This document shows, in pieces, positions 14,042 to 23,517 of a stretch of 64,000 bases of DNA. Source of the DNA: Puccinellia tenuiflora. Taxonomy: Eukaryota > Streptophyta > Magnoliopsida > Poales > Poaceae. The translations under genes and the position numbers were made by a program. Position 1 is the first letter of the stretch. Every line of letters begins with the position of its first letter. Below the pieces are notes generated by a model that worked only from the letters and a program-made list of their open reading frames with translations, had not been told where the DNA came from and searched no databases. The DNA is taken from NCBI GenBank assembly GCA_012064385.1, contig QRDG01000919.1, forward strand, positions 310,001-374,000. Reading direction: 5' to 3'.

Positions 14042-14675
14042 GGAGCAAAACTGTCCCTCCAAATGTGTCACAAGGAAATACGTAGAACTCTCCCTCAAAA
14101 CGTGTCAAAAAAGTGTAAGGAGCGACTCTAGGATCAATCTACAGAAAAACAGGTCCACTGCTGATAGCCAGATTAAGATTGTCTCATTATCTTCCGTTTA
14201 CACAAACTGGTTGGACAGTTCTCTCTATTGGATCCTTAAAACACTCAGTATTTAGAAATAATTGTTGTTTTAGCTTTTTGGGCTGAAAAAAGGACCCGCG
14301 CAGATACAGTAAAACAGCTCGATCCGGAAAAGTTGTTAAGAGGTGCGAAAAATGAACCGTGAAATCCCCAATATATCCGGAACTGCCGCCCAGATATTCA
14401 GTACCCGCACCTAGTAGCGCTCGTTGGTGGGAGGGACTTTTCAACTTTTTCTTCCCGCTGAAGCGCTACCGCCGTTGATCTCCCTGACCCACGCCTTTTA
14501 GCCTCGTCGCGTCGCCTAATTCTCGCCATGCAGCCCCGTAGCAATTGCTCGTCAGATTCCATGTCTAACCGCCCTAATCGCAGGTTCTATGAGCCGACGT
14601 CCTCGTCGCCCCACGCAATTCTTTCGCCGTCGTAGCAAAAAGTAAGCGGCGGGGCAACCACCTCGTGCAAAGAAT

Positions 14676-14733
14676 CCCCCCCCCCCCCCCCCCCCAAACA
14701 CACACACACCCACCCCCCACCCCCACCCCCACC
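14676..14733. repeat. Simple-sequence tract: C20, then CA repeat, then C/A-rich
   Basis: Twenty C in a row (14676-14695), followed by an alternating CA run and then CCCAC-type repeats. Low complexity; apparent glycine-rich ORFs on the minus strand come only from this tract. The exact length may be affected by assembly error. Confidence 0.9.
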
Positions 14734-15459
14734 TTCGGACTCCGGGCTCCCTCCCGCCAAACAATGGTGCCTTCTAGGGGACCTGCTCGGCAGAAGATTT
14801 ACGGAATTTAATGGATCTGCTTTGACCGAGCCCACGCAATACTATAAAACTGGTTTCGGGGACAACTCAAACTGATTTTCTAGTATCGATTTTTTTCGGC
14901 GATATGCTAGAGATGTTGTTAGTAATAGCAAAACCTAAAGCAGGTGTACAACTATGGACAAGTGTATGATTCGATGAGTTTCGTAGTTAACGAATTGGTA
15001 CATGTGCAAGTAAATTATATATGCACTCAACTTGTAAGCCGTGCAGAGAACCTACGGCCTAAATTTTGACTGACATCATGTATTGAATATCGTAAAGTTA
15101 GTTAGTGCGTTGAGATTCGCATCTAAACAACTCTCGATGTGTGTTCCACCGTGTAACATGGCAGCTCACATGACATTTGTCAATTCCATGTTTTTCTATT
15201 TGCATCAACCTGCAGTTCCAATCTGTTGGCTTGATGCACACATCGGTGACAAAATTGTCCCATTCAAAATTTAGCTGGAAACAGGTCACCTTTGTTAGAG
15301 CGATAACTTCCAACATTGGAAATTTGGGGTCTTAAACTGGTTTTTTTTTGTTTAGCCAGATTGAGGCTGACAGCATGAAAACCTCGCGTCAACTTAAAAT
15401 GAGTCGTACTTTCAAACATACTAAATTATGTTGATCGGTTTTTATCGGAAATTCATCTA
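14734..15459. other. Intergenic, nothing recognised
   Basis: No ORF with family features, no RNA gene and no clear repeat border seen in this AT-rich stretch. Confidence 0.4.
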
Positions 15460-15796
15460 TGCACCCGAGCTCACATGCACCTGTTTTCTTCGAGCAATTT
15501 TAAAAAATAGTAAAACATTATGAAAAAAATCTGAAAAAAATTGGTGACACACACATATGAGTTTCCCACACTCGTGCAAAATTTCGGAATGAAATGACAA
15601 TTTCTGTGCTCTGTACAAAAAAGACAAATTTGTCTTTTTTGTATAGAGCACAGAAATTGTCATTTCATTCCGAAATTTTGCACGAGTGTGGTAAACTCAT
15701 ATATGTATGTCACCAATTTTTTTAAGATTTTTTTATAATGTTTTACTATTTTTAAAAATTGCTCGAAAATAAGGGGAGCTGGTGCACCCGGGTGCA
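15460..15796. mobile_element. Foldback MITE (near-perfect long palindrome)
   Basis: About 337 bp that is almost entirely one inverted repeat: the two arms (about 168 bp each) pair around a centre at 15628/15629 (AAGACAAATTTGTCTT). Outer ends read TGCACCCG on each strand, and the inner arms are nearly identical. A transcript would fold into a very long hairpin. No TSD could be fixed and there is no coding sequence. It fits a non-autonomous DNA transposon (foldback type). Confidence 0.85.
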
Positions 15797-17285
15797 GAAA
15801 CGCCGCCCCCGGTTTTTATTCCCTTCTTTCTTTTCTCTCTCCTGTACCGCTCTTGAGAGTCGCCAGCTGCGCCTCCATACCTCTCCCCCTCTTCTTCGGC
15901 CGGTGTGAGTTGTACTTTCAGATATACTGTAATTATGTATGATCGGCTCTCATTCCCTTCTTTCTTTTCTCTCTCTTGCCTCACTCTTGACATTCTCTTT
16001 TCTTCGCCCCGGAACCTCTCCCCCCTCTTCTCTGACGGCTTCCTCGATCAGAGATGGGGCGAGAGAGGTGGCCAGTCCCCCTCTGTACATAGCAGTAGTT
16101 TAGGTTTTCGGATTCGGTCCCAAGTGGCATCTAGCGCTATGCGGAGGGAGAAGGGTTACGGGGTGCATGTGAGTTGCGTCTACAAGTCGCGGCGGTGTGT
16201 GTCTCCTTGCCGAGGTGCTTCGGAGGGCGGAGCCACATGCGGGAGTTGGATCTGCGATGCCCCTAACAAATAAGCTTAATGTCAGTGCTCTTTTCCCTGC
16301 TCTATATTCTCCATCAGGCCGCCATGGAGGCGGACGTTGAGCAGTGGATCTGGCGGTTAGGAGCCCGAGGAAGGGCGGATGAGCTCTTCAGCGACTACAA
16401 CCACAAAGGACAAGCTCGATGATGTGATCTATGGTCGACGGATGCTGCGGCGTGTGGAAGGCATTGAAGCATCTTCTTCCTCCAAACCATGGTGCTGATG
16501 TGGAGGATCTCGATCTCGGCACGGCGTTTCTCACCGACAACGACCCAAGTGGCGTAGTCCCCAACGTTGTCGGCGGCAGTCGTGCTTCAAGGTCAAGCAA
16601 GAGCAGTTAGCAGCGGTAGAAGAAGGACCGGATTGCATTTTGCTTTTCTTTGTTGAGGTAATTATTGTAAAAAATGAGGACCATGCTGTCATTTATATAT
16701 TTGCCAAGGTCCTCTATATGATTTACCATGTTGCATAATATAGCTTCTAGGGCATTCGGGCCTCTTCTCGGTTAAGAAAAACATACTAAAATTGAACCCC
16801 GACACCATGTACTTTGACTCTATGTATTTCACAGCTTTGAACCCAAATTCATAGCTTGTGACCGAATGTTGTTAGAATCATCAATTCTAAGACAATGCTA
16901 CAGTTTAAGAAGTTTCTAAAATAAAATCAAGATGTTAAATTTTAGTCATGGTGGTAAGATCGCCTTCGTAAACAACTCTTATACACGTGGTTCACCACCT
17001 AGACGTCGTTCACACGTTTTATATGTGTCGAACGTGGGATTCAAGGTTTTAAATGGGGAAATAGATCCTATAAACACAAAAAACTTTGTAGGGGTAATAT
17101 ATTGAGCTCCCAACGCGAAGGCCTCCTTTGATTCAAAGAATTTCAGTAGGGAAAGTGCAGGATTCATATTCCTAGCACAATAACTTACACAGGAATACAC
17201 CAAAGGAAATCTAAAGGAACTTTTTCTTTCTAGCTGGATTCTCGGGAAATACACAGGAATAAAACAGTCGCGGGGAATTCTCTTT
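15797..17285. other. Intergenic; low-GC with one GC-rich patch
   Basis: A GC-rich part (about 15800-16620) contains only short ORFs, for example a 32-codon one from 16323, that I cannot assign to any family. At 17125-17215 there is MITE-like wording shared with the ECA3 intron. No gene is supported. Confidence 0.4.
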
Positions 17286-17637
17286 GTCACATGGGAGCAT
17301 ATGCTCTTGTCATCGGAAAAAGATAATTGGCATGTCAAAAAAATTCGAACAAAAAATTTCAATGTACATATCGACGTTCCATGTGCGCACGACAAGTTTC
17401 GTGAAAAAATCATATTTTTTGTAGCTTGTGTAAAAAGAGAAAAAAAAGTCTCATTAAAGTCTTTTTTAGCACCAAATTTTGTCCTTTTAACGGCATAAAA
17501 ATGTGGTTTCCTATGAAAAGGGTTCATGAACATATAGAATTTCGAGATGTACATGCTAAACTTTTTTCCGATTTTTTCATGTTTCAAAATTTTATTAAAA
17601 CACATTTTAAAATCTGGAGTATACGCTCCCATGTGAC
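17286..17637. mobile_element. MITE with about 20-bp terminal inverted repeats
   Basis: The left end GTCACATGGGAGCATATGCTC is answered at the right end by its inverse with two mismatches (ending GCTCCCATGTGAC at 17637). The interior is AT-rich and non-coding. Longer ORFs across it, including one of 222 codons on the minus strand, are read-through of low-complexity sequence. TSD not determined; superfamily uncertain. Confidence 0.75.
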
Positions 17638-18140
17638 AAAACATCACCCCTGCCCCACCTCATTTTTTATTCCTTTACGAGGAACGAGACAAATAATGGG
17701 ATACTTTTCTCTCGTTTAGTAGTCCCTAACTTGTTCGGTTTTTTTTCTTTTGGCTTCGGCCGCATCATGTTTGCTTCTCCTATATCAATATACGATCGGC
17801 TACTGTAGCTACCTACAATAAGTACTGTAGCTAGCTATCAACTGATTCGTCCTCCAGTACGCGATCTCGGCCGTCCGTCCTCGATCCGACGGCCAGCAGA
17901 GGCGTCCGTGATCATTTTACAAAAAAGCCCCTCACAAAACCGAAAATATAACCCGCAGTCCTTCGCTTTTCCGAAGGCAGGGACCCATACGAAAATTGCG
18001 GAAACGTCAGGGGCCTTTGCGCAAAAACTTCCGCACATCCCCTCCCTCCCCTTCCTCTCTCCCTCACGCGCGACGCAGAGGTCGCCGGCACCGCCGCCGC
18101 ATGCCCCCGCCGCAGGGCGCCTCCCCGCTTAGATCGACGG
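17638..18140 (+). promoter_or_regulatory. Promoter/5' UTR-like region ahead of the gene-fragment mosaic
   Basis: Changes from AT-rich to GC/CT-rich sequence, ending in a CCTCCC-rich leader typical of a grass 5' UTR. It probably came along with the first gene fragment downstream. No TATA box was firmly placed. Confidence 0.3.
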
Positions 18141-18480
18141 ATGTGGAGCGCTCCACCGCCGTCTCCTCCACTTCCTCGCCGCAGATCGGGCGCCGGGAAC
18201 CTGCAGACGGGTCAGATTTTTCGCCGTCGCGCCCGCTGCCGTTCGCGCGCCGCCGACGCGGGCGTCGTCGCCGAGCTCCGCCATCTCGCGCGCCTCCGCG
18301 ACCGCTTCCGCCGCTCCGCCGCGTCCCCTGGCGGCCGCATCCCGCGCGCCTCCGCGCAGCCGCTCCGCGAGGCCGTCGCGTCGTACGAGGCCGAGCTCGA
18401 CGACCTCCAACGCCAGCTCCAGGGCAAGCAGGCCGAGGTGGACGCCGGAGCGAAGGCCGAGCATCTGCGAGTCCGGCTCC
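18141..18480 (+). pseudogene. IRKI/GIL1-like (DUF641) gene fragment
   Basis: From ATG 18141 the frame reads an Arg-rich leader and then a segment ELRHLARLRDRFRRS, followed by REAVASYEAELDDLQRQLQ, a heptad-rich coiled-coil stretch. It resembles the N-terminal part of plant DUF641 proteins (IRK-interacting/GIL1 family). The homology stops near 18480, where a 30-base duplication fuses it to a different gene. Only about 110 codons of a normally 400-500-aa protein are present, so this is a fragment. Assignment is from memory of the family pattern and is moderate at best. Confidence 0.5.
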
Positions 18481-18522
18481 GACCCAGGAGCAGCCGGAGC
18501 GAAGGCCGAGCATCTGCGAGTC
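18444..18522 (+). repeat. 30-bp direct repeat at the fusion of two gene fragments
   Basis: The same 30 bases (starting GCCGGAGCGAAGG) occur at 18444-18473 and 18493-18522, period 49. They sit exactly where the DUF641-like sequence ends and the uridylyltransferase-like sequence begins, as expected at a recombination or template-switch junction. Confidence 0.9.
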
Positions 18523-18525
18523 AAA

Positions 18526-19180
18526 ATGCGTGGAGGATGGGTCGAATGCTGCCACAACATTGACGCCTTCGCTCCCGGCATGCTCTCTATCTATGAATCC
18601 CTCAAACCATCAGAGGATCACAAGTCCAAGCAGAGTCAGCTCATAGACTCCCTGACGAAGTCAGTGAACAAAGAATGGCCCAACGCCCAGCTGCATCTCT
18701 ACGGATCATGTGCAAATTCGTTTGGAACATTCCATAGTGATGTTGATGTCTGCCTCGAAATCGATATCGGCGAGGGGAGCGCGGTGGAGCTGCTTGTGCG
18801 GCTGGCCGAGATCCTGCGCGCCGACAATTTCAAGGATGTGGAGGTAAGCCCCCACTATATCTGGTTCTACTGCAACTATAAATTATGTTTGTCAAATTCA
18901 CTGTAAATTGAGGTTGCTGGTTTTATCTCACGGTACATTCTCAGATAAATCGATTTACGCAGGCAGTTACTACTGCTAGAGTTCCAATTGTGAGGATGCT
19001 CGATGCTAGGAGTGGCTTCTCTTGTGACATTTGCATCAATAACCTGTTTGCTGTTGCCAACACAAAGCTTCTCAAGGATTATGCCCAGATAGATTGCAGA
19101 TTGCTTCAGCTGGCCTCCATTGTGAAGCATTGAGCCAAACTAAGGGGTGTCAATGAGACATACCGTGGAACCCTCTCTAG
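18526..19180 (+). pseudogene. Terminal uridylyltransferase (URT1/TUT-type) fragment with stop
   Basis: Two exons (18526-18843, donor GTAAGC; 18963-19180, donor GTACGC). Exon 1 carries the nucleotidyltransferase core GSCANSFGTFHSDVDVCLEI (G-S followed by D-x-D), and exon 2 carries the family stretch SGFSCDICINN and KLLKDYAQID. Such enzymes add U tails to RNA 3' ends. In exon 2 the codon at 19131-19133 is TGA where the family has Trp (VKH-W-AK), so the frame is closed. Later exons, including the PAP-associated domain, are absent. It lies on the same strand as its neighbours in the mosaic. Confidence 0.75.
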
Positions 19181-19236
19181 GTACGCGTGAGTTAAACAAT
19201 TACGATGGATTCATGTTTAAATTATTTGTTTTGTAG

Positions 19237-19453
19237 ATAATTATTTTGACGATGCACGAGAACACGCCGTCACCCAAGTGCTGCGAGGACACGTCGGAGA
19301 CGCAGAAGGCGCGCCCCAAGTGCCTCTGCTACATCATCCAGCAGGTGCACAGCGGCACCCACGGCGTGCAGTCGCTCGGCCTCTGCTTCGACCGCCTCTT
19401 CGCACAGCCCGCCGCCTGCAAGCTCGCCCACGCAAACGTCTCCCTCTGCATCA
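19237..19453 (+). pseudogene. Lipid-transfer-protein (LTPG/xylogen-like) exon fragment
   Basis: One exon-sized block after an AG at 19235-19236 and before GTGAGT at 19454. Frame 19246 reads a CC pair, then a CLC triplet in the phrase KARPKCLCYIIQQVHSGTHG, then two more spaced Cys, which is the C-terminal part of the eight-Cys motif of GPI-anchored non-specific lipid-transfer proteins. The signal peptide, the first two Cys and the GPI end are missing. It follows the uridylyltransferase fragment by only 56 bases, so the two are a chimera. Confidence 0.6.
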
Positions 19454-20581
19454 GTGAGTAACTAAACTGGTAGCTTACTCATATATACCACATTTGTAAT
19501 CTGGTTGCTTTAAAGATTTTGCCAACCCAATATTAAAACGTTGCTATTCTTGCTCTATCTACAGTGACTACTTTGACTTCCTGGTATTAATATGGAACGA
19601 TTACTACTATAATTTATGTCCGTTGTTTGTTTCAGAATTGATACATGAATCTTTGAGCATTATGTAGTTCCCTTTAAAAAGAGTATCAGTAGAATTTTAA
19701 TAGATGTGCAGCTTTGGATATTTGTAGTTGACTCCCCTGATCAAATTTAACATTTATTTATTCTTACAAGCTAAATAATCTGAAATCTGTTAGTGTTATA
19801 GGAAATCCTAGGAGTTTCTAGAAGAGAAAAGGCATGTGTAAGTTTCAGAGCTTGCTGCTAAGGACCAGAAGGTAAATAAAACAAAAGGATAAATGGATTT
19901 TTTTACATGCCAGTTTGCAAAAGTGCGAGTAGTTAGGGTAACTGAATCTAGCTTCTCTGTTGTCTTAAGCAATTAGAGAGCTTCGAAGCACATCTACCTT
20001 AGGTTTCAGCACAGAGGACAAAGACAGCCGGAACGGTTCAATAACTGCAGGTATTTATTCCAGTAAAAAGTTCCATTTGTGCATAATTGTGTCACATATA
20101 AGTTTTGTCCTGTGTCTAAGATATGCCACAGAAATGCTTTCAAGCATTAACATTTTCTGATGTGTTAGATTGTCTCTGCCTCTCAAAGATTTTTTGATTT
20201 CTCATTGTGCTAATTACGGTTCCAACGAAAAATTGCGGTACAGCTATATTTTACTTCCCTACTTTTTCAATAGTTGGATATTATCATCTCTCATATTTTA
20301 TTCTGTAAACTTTTGACAGATGACAACCAGCTTTTTGAACAGTTGCAATCCGTTTGATGAATGAAAAGACGTCTTTGTGGTTTTGCCATCGTTGTTGTGA
20401 AGCCTTATGAAAGTTTTTGGTGGTATTGTTTTCTTCTGTTGATATGAAGCCTTACATGTTCTCTGTCGAAGCAATTGACAATGCATGCCTGTGATTTCCC
20501 GTAACTGAGGCTCATGTCTTCTTCTGCTTTATGCTATTCAGGGCTCTGCTTGAATGATCTTTTGAACCGATTGTAACAACA
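19454..20581 (+). other. Non-coding stretch inside the mosaic
   Basis: AT-rich with no ORF of note. The last 60 bases before 20582 look like the 5' UTR of the DUF863-like fragment. Other pieces may be captured introns, but I recognise none. Confidence 0.4.
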
Positions 20582-20909
20582 ATGGGGGCTAAAGTAGAAG
20601 GTGAGGGCTACAAATCTGGACATTATGCTGTGAGCGATCTCAACGCTGGCGCTAATGGATGGGGGTCGCCGTACGAGGAGGATAAGACATCAGATGAGCA
20701 GTTGTGTAATGGCTTCATGACAACAGAGCCAGTTGGTTATTCAGATTGTGATAAAGAAATGTTCAAGCGCACAATTCTGGCACATGAAGCTGTGTTTAGA
20801 CAGCAGGTACATTGGCATCATTATTATATTAACATCTTAAATTCAGCACACGCTAGAGAAATTATAAGTTCAATACATTAATTTCAGTTGTCCCTTATTA
20901 GTTTGCATC

Positions 20910-23462
20910 TGAAAGGGCATGGTTGCCCCCATGTGTTGTTTTGGTAATTAATGACAATCCCTATGGAATAATGTGTGCGTTAAGTTATATTTGCAGTGTT
21001 GGTCCATAAGGAATGCTTTGACTCCATATGTTGGAGTCAAGGCTAAAAGAAGAAGACTATATGTTGATCAAGGCTAAGTGCAAGTTGATCAACATACAAG
21101 ATTGGGGAATGTGAATAAGAAGATCATTTGTTGATCAAGATCCTATGTTGTCCATGGTGGATGGCGTCACGTGGTGATCATCATCAAGATAAAGGCCATG
21201 TAAAGATATGACGAAGAGTGTCTCTCCCATCTTGGTGTATGGGGGAGCAATATGCGTGTCTTCACCAAGCGGAGCAAAATCAAGAAAGGTGATCCACTTG
21301 AGAGTAGATCAAGATCGTCATCATCTAGCTCAAGTGGAATGCGCAAGGCAAAGGTATGATCTTGATAGGGTTTCTATTTTACCGGTCTCGCGGTGTAGTT
21401 GGGAGACCGGGTTTTAGGATAGGTAACCGTACTATCAAGAGGGGCTCTCAAGTGAGCTTTAGCGTATCGGTCGTAGAGAGCTCAAACCTTTGCATCCTTG
21501 GCATCATCTTTATTTGGTTTCTATTTGGCTCTTACCGTGGTGTGGTATTGATGCTTGTCGTGCTTGTCATGACAAGGTCAAGGTCACCGAAAACGGTTCT
21601 CATATGTGTTCCCTATTGAGTTTTCGGTGTTGGAGATTTTGCCGGTCCATCTATGCGGAAGGTTTCACACTTCCATTTATTAGAAAAATCTCCCTTGCTT
21701 GGTTTCAATATTCTCACATGTTATTGGGTAGCATTTGTCGTCCTCTTTCCAACAAAAGTGGTTTCGTGTTATTCGGACGTCATATGCAAAAGATATGGTT
21801 TTCCGGGTTTTAATAAAAGGGTTTTACCTCTCACCATTTGGCTTTACCATATCTTGTTGAACAATGATGTTTCTATGAATATTCTTGTTGTGCTCGTTGT
21901 GACGATTCCAACGAGTCCAAGATTATCGAAAACGGAGTTCGTATGCAAAAGTTATTGCGACTTTACCCTTGGTCGATTTCTAAAAAGGAAAAGGAAAAAG
22001 GGGGGGAAGTGGCCAGACCGGCCTGCAGTCCGGCCCAGGCCGGGTTCCTGGCCGGCGCTGTCGGGTGGGCCTCCGGCCCCCCGGCCGGCGCGGTCGGGAG
22101 GGTCCCCGGCTCCCCGGCCGGCCCAGGCCGGGCCACAGGCCGGCGCTGCCGGGTGGGCTGCCGGCTCCCGAGCCGGCCCAGGCCGGGTAGCAGGCCGGCC
22201 TCCCTCGTTCGGTGCACTGCCCCTTCGGCAGCCAGCCTGCTGGCCGGCCCAGGCCGGTTCCCAGGCCGGGCCGGCTGTGCTGTGCTGTGCTGCCTTTTCT
22301 TTTTTCCCTTTTATTCTTTCTCCTAACGGCTCCATTTTCGGAGCCCCTATTTAAGGGGCTTCTTCCCCAAAATAAAGTAACCTTTTAGCCAACTCTTGAG
22401 CTATTCTTCCTCCTCCATTGTTGACCTCTTGAGCTTGGCTTTCTCTCATTCTCTCCACTAGTTCGTGCTACTTCTTTGAGAGAAAAGAGAGAGGAGATTT
22501 AGATCCGTGTTTCCACCAATTGATTTCTCCTCTAAGTGAGGAGAACACTTTGGATCTAAATCTTTGGAGTTTCTTTGTGTGCCTCCTTTGTTCTTCCTCC
22601 CTAATCCCTCCCAAGCATTAGTTGCTTTGGTTGGATTCGGGTTGGAAGAACTTGACCACTTAGTGTGTTCTTGCCATTGCATTAGTTGCATCGGTTTGAG
22701 TTCTCCACGGTGATTCGTGGAAAGTGAAGTTGAGAAGCTTGTTACTCTTGGGTACGTTGGTTCCCTAGAGCTTGTTCCTCTAGGGCACGTTGGTACCCTA
22801 GACGGTTTGATTTCTCGGAGTCTTGGCGGCTTACGGGATTTGTTGGGAGCCTCCAATTGTGGAGTGTGGCTCAACCTTGTTAGCTTCGGAGCTTTGGTAG
22901 CTACGAAGACATTGCCGGGATCCCTCGGCCTTGGGCATCAAGTCTTGGTGGCTCGGTGCATTTGGTGAAGACCCTCCAACTTGTGGAGTGAGCTTCACCC
23001 TTGTAAAGGTTCTAGTTGTCAACCTCAACGGCAACATAGTGACAAGTGCCTCGCCACATTGGTGGTAAGACACAACGGAGATACGGTGTGCCATATTAGG
23101 GCTACTCGGTGTTTCACATTGGTGAACACCGCGCCGCTCCAACGGAGACTAGCTTCCATTGGGAAGTGAACTTCGGGATAAATCATCGTCTCCAAGTGCC
23201 TCGGTATTTCTATCCCGAGCTTCTTACTTATGCTATTTACTTTGTGATAGACATCGAGCTTAAAGTCATATATCTTGCTATCACCTAGTTGATCATATTG
23301 CTTAGCATAAGTTGTTGGTGCACATAGGTAAACCTAGCTAGTTTAGGTTTTGGCTTGATAAATTAAACGTTAGTTTTATTCCGCATTTATTCAAGCCTTA
23401 ACCGTAATAATTTTAAATCGCCTATTCACCCCCCCCCTCTAGGCGACATCCGTGTCCTTTCA
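20910..23462 (+). repeat. 5' LTR of the Sirevirus-like element
   Basis: Starts TGAAAGGG and ends CCTTTCA. A TATTTAA motif near 22347, followed by a CT-rich leader, could be the core promoter. It is 28 bases shorter than the 3' LTR, mostly because one unit of the internal GGCCGG-rich repeat is missing. Confidence 0.93.
22010..22290 (+). repeat. GGCCGGCCCAGGCC minisatellite inside the LTR
   Basis: Imperfect tandem units built on CCGGCCCAGGCCGG. The corresponding block in the 3' LTR (about 30435-30735) has an additional unit near 30508. Long Pro/Ala/Gly-rich ORFs on both strands arise from this composition and are not genes. Confidence 0.85.
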
Positions 23463-23517
23463 ATTGGTATCAGAGCAGGTTCTCTCTTTATAGGGCTTCA
23501 CGGCCTAGAGAGTAAAG

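Noticed and set aside
16979..17647. 222-codon ORF on the minus strand
   Set aside because: It runs through a MITE with defined inverted ends and flanking AT-rich DNA; the protein is low complexity and shows no family pattern.
17775..17800. Candidate Helitron 5' end (TCCTATATCAATATAC)
   Set aside because: It resembles the TCTATACTA-type start only loosely and is not preceded by A as required; no independent support.
19131..19133. TGA in the uridylyltransferase fragment as a possible selenocysteine codon
   Set aside because: The family has Trp here, plants lack selenocysteine insertion, and the copy is truncated; a simple TGG to TGA change explains it.
21653..22354. Long ORFs rich in Pro, Ala and Gly on both strands (repeated at 30077-30839)
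   Set aside because: They arise from the GGCCGG minisatellite and sit inside LTRs; several frames are open at once, as expected from composition.
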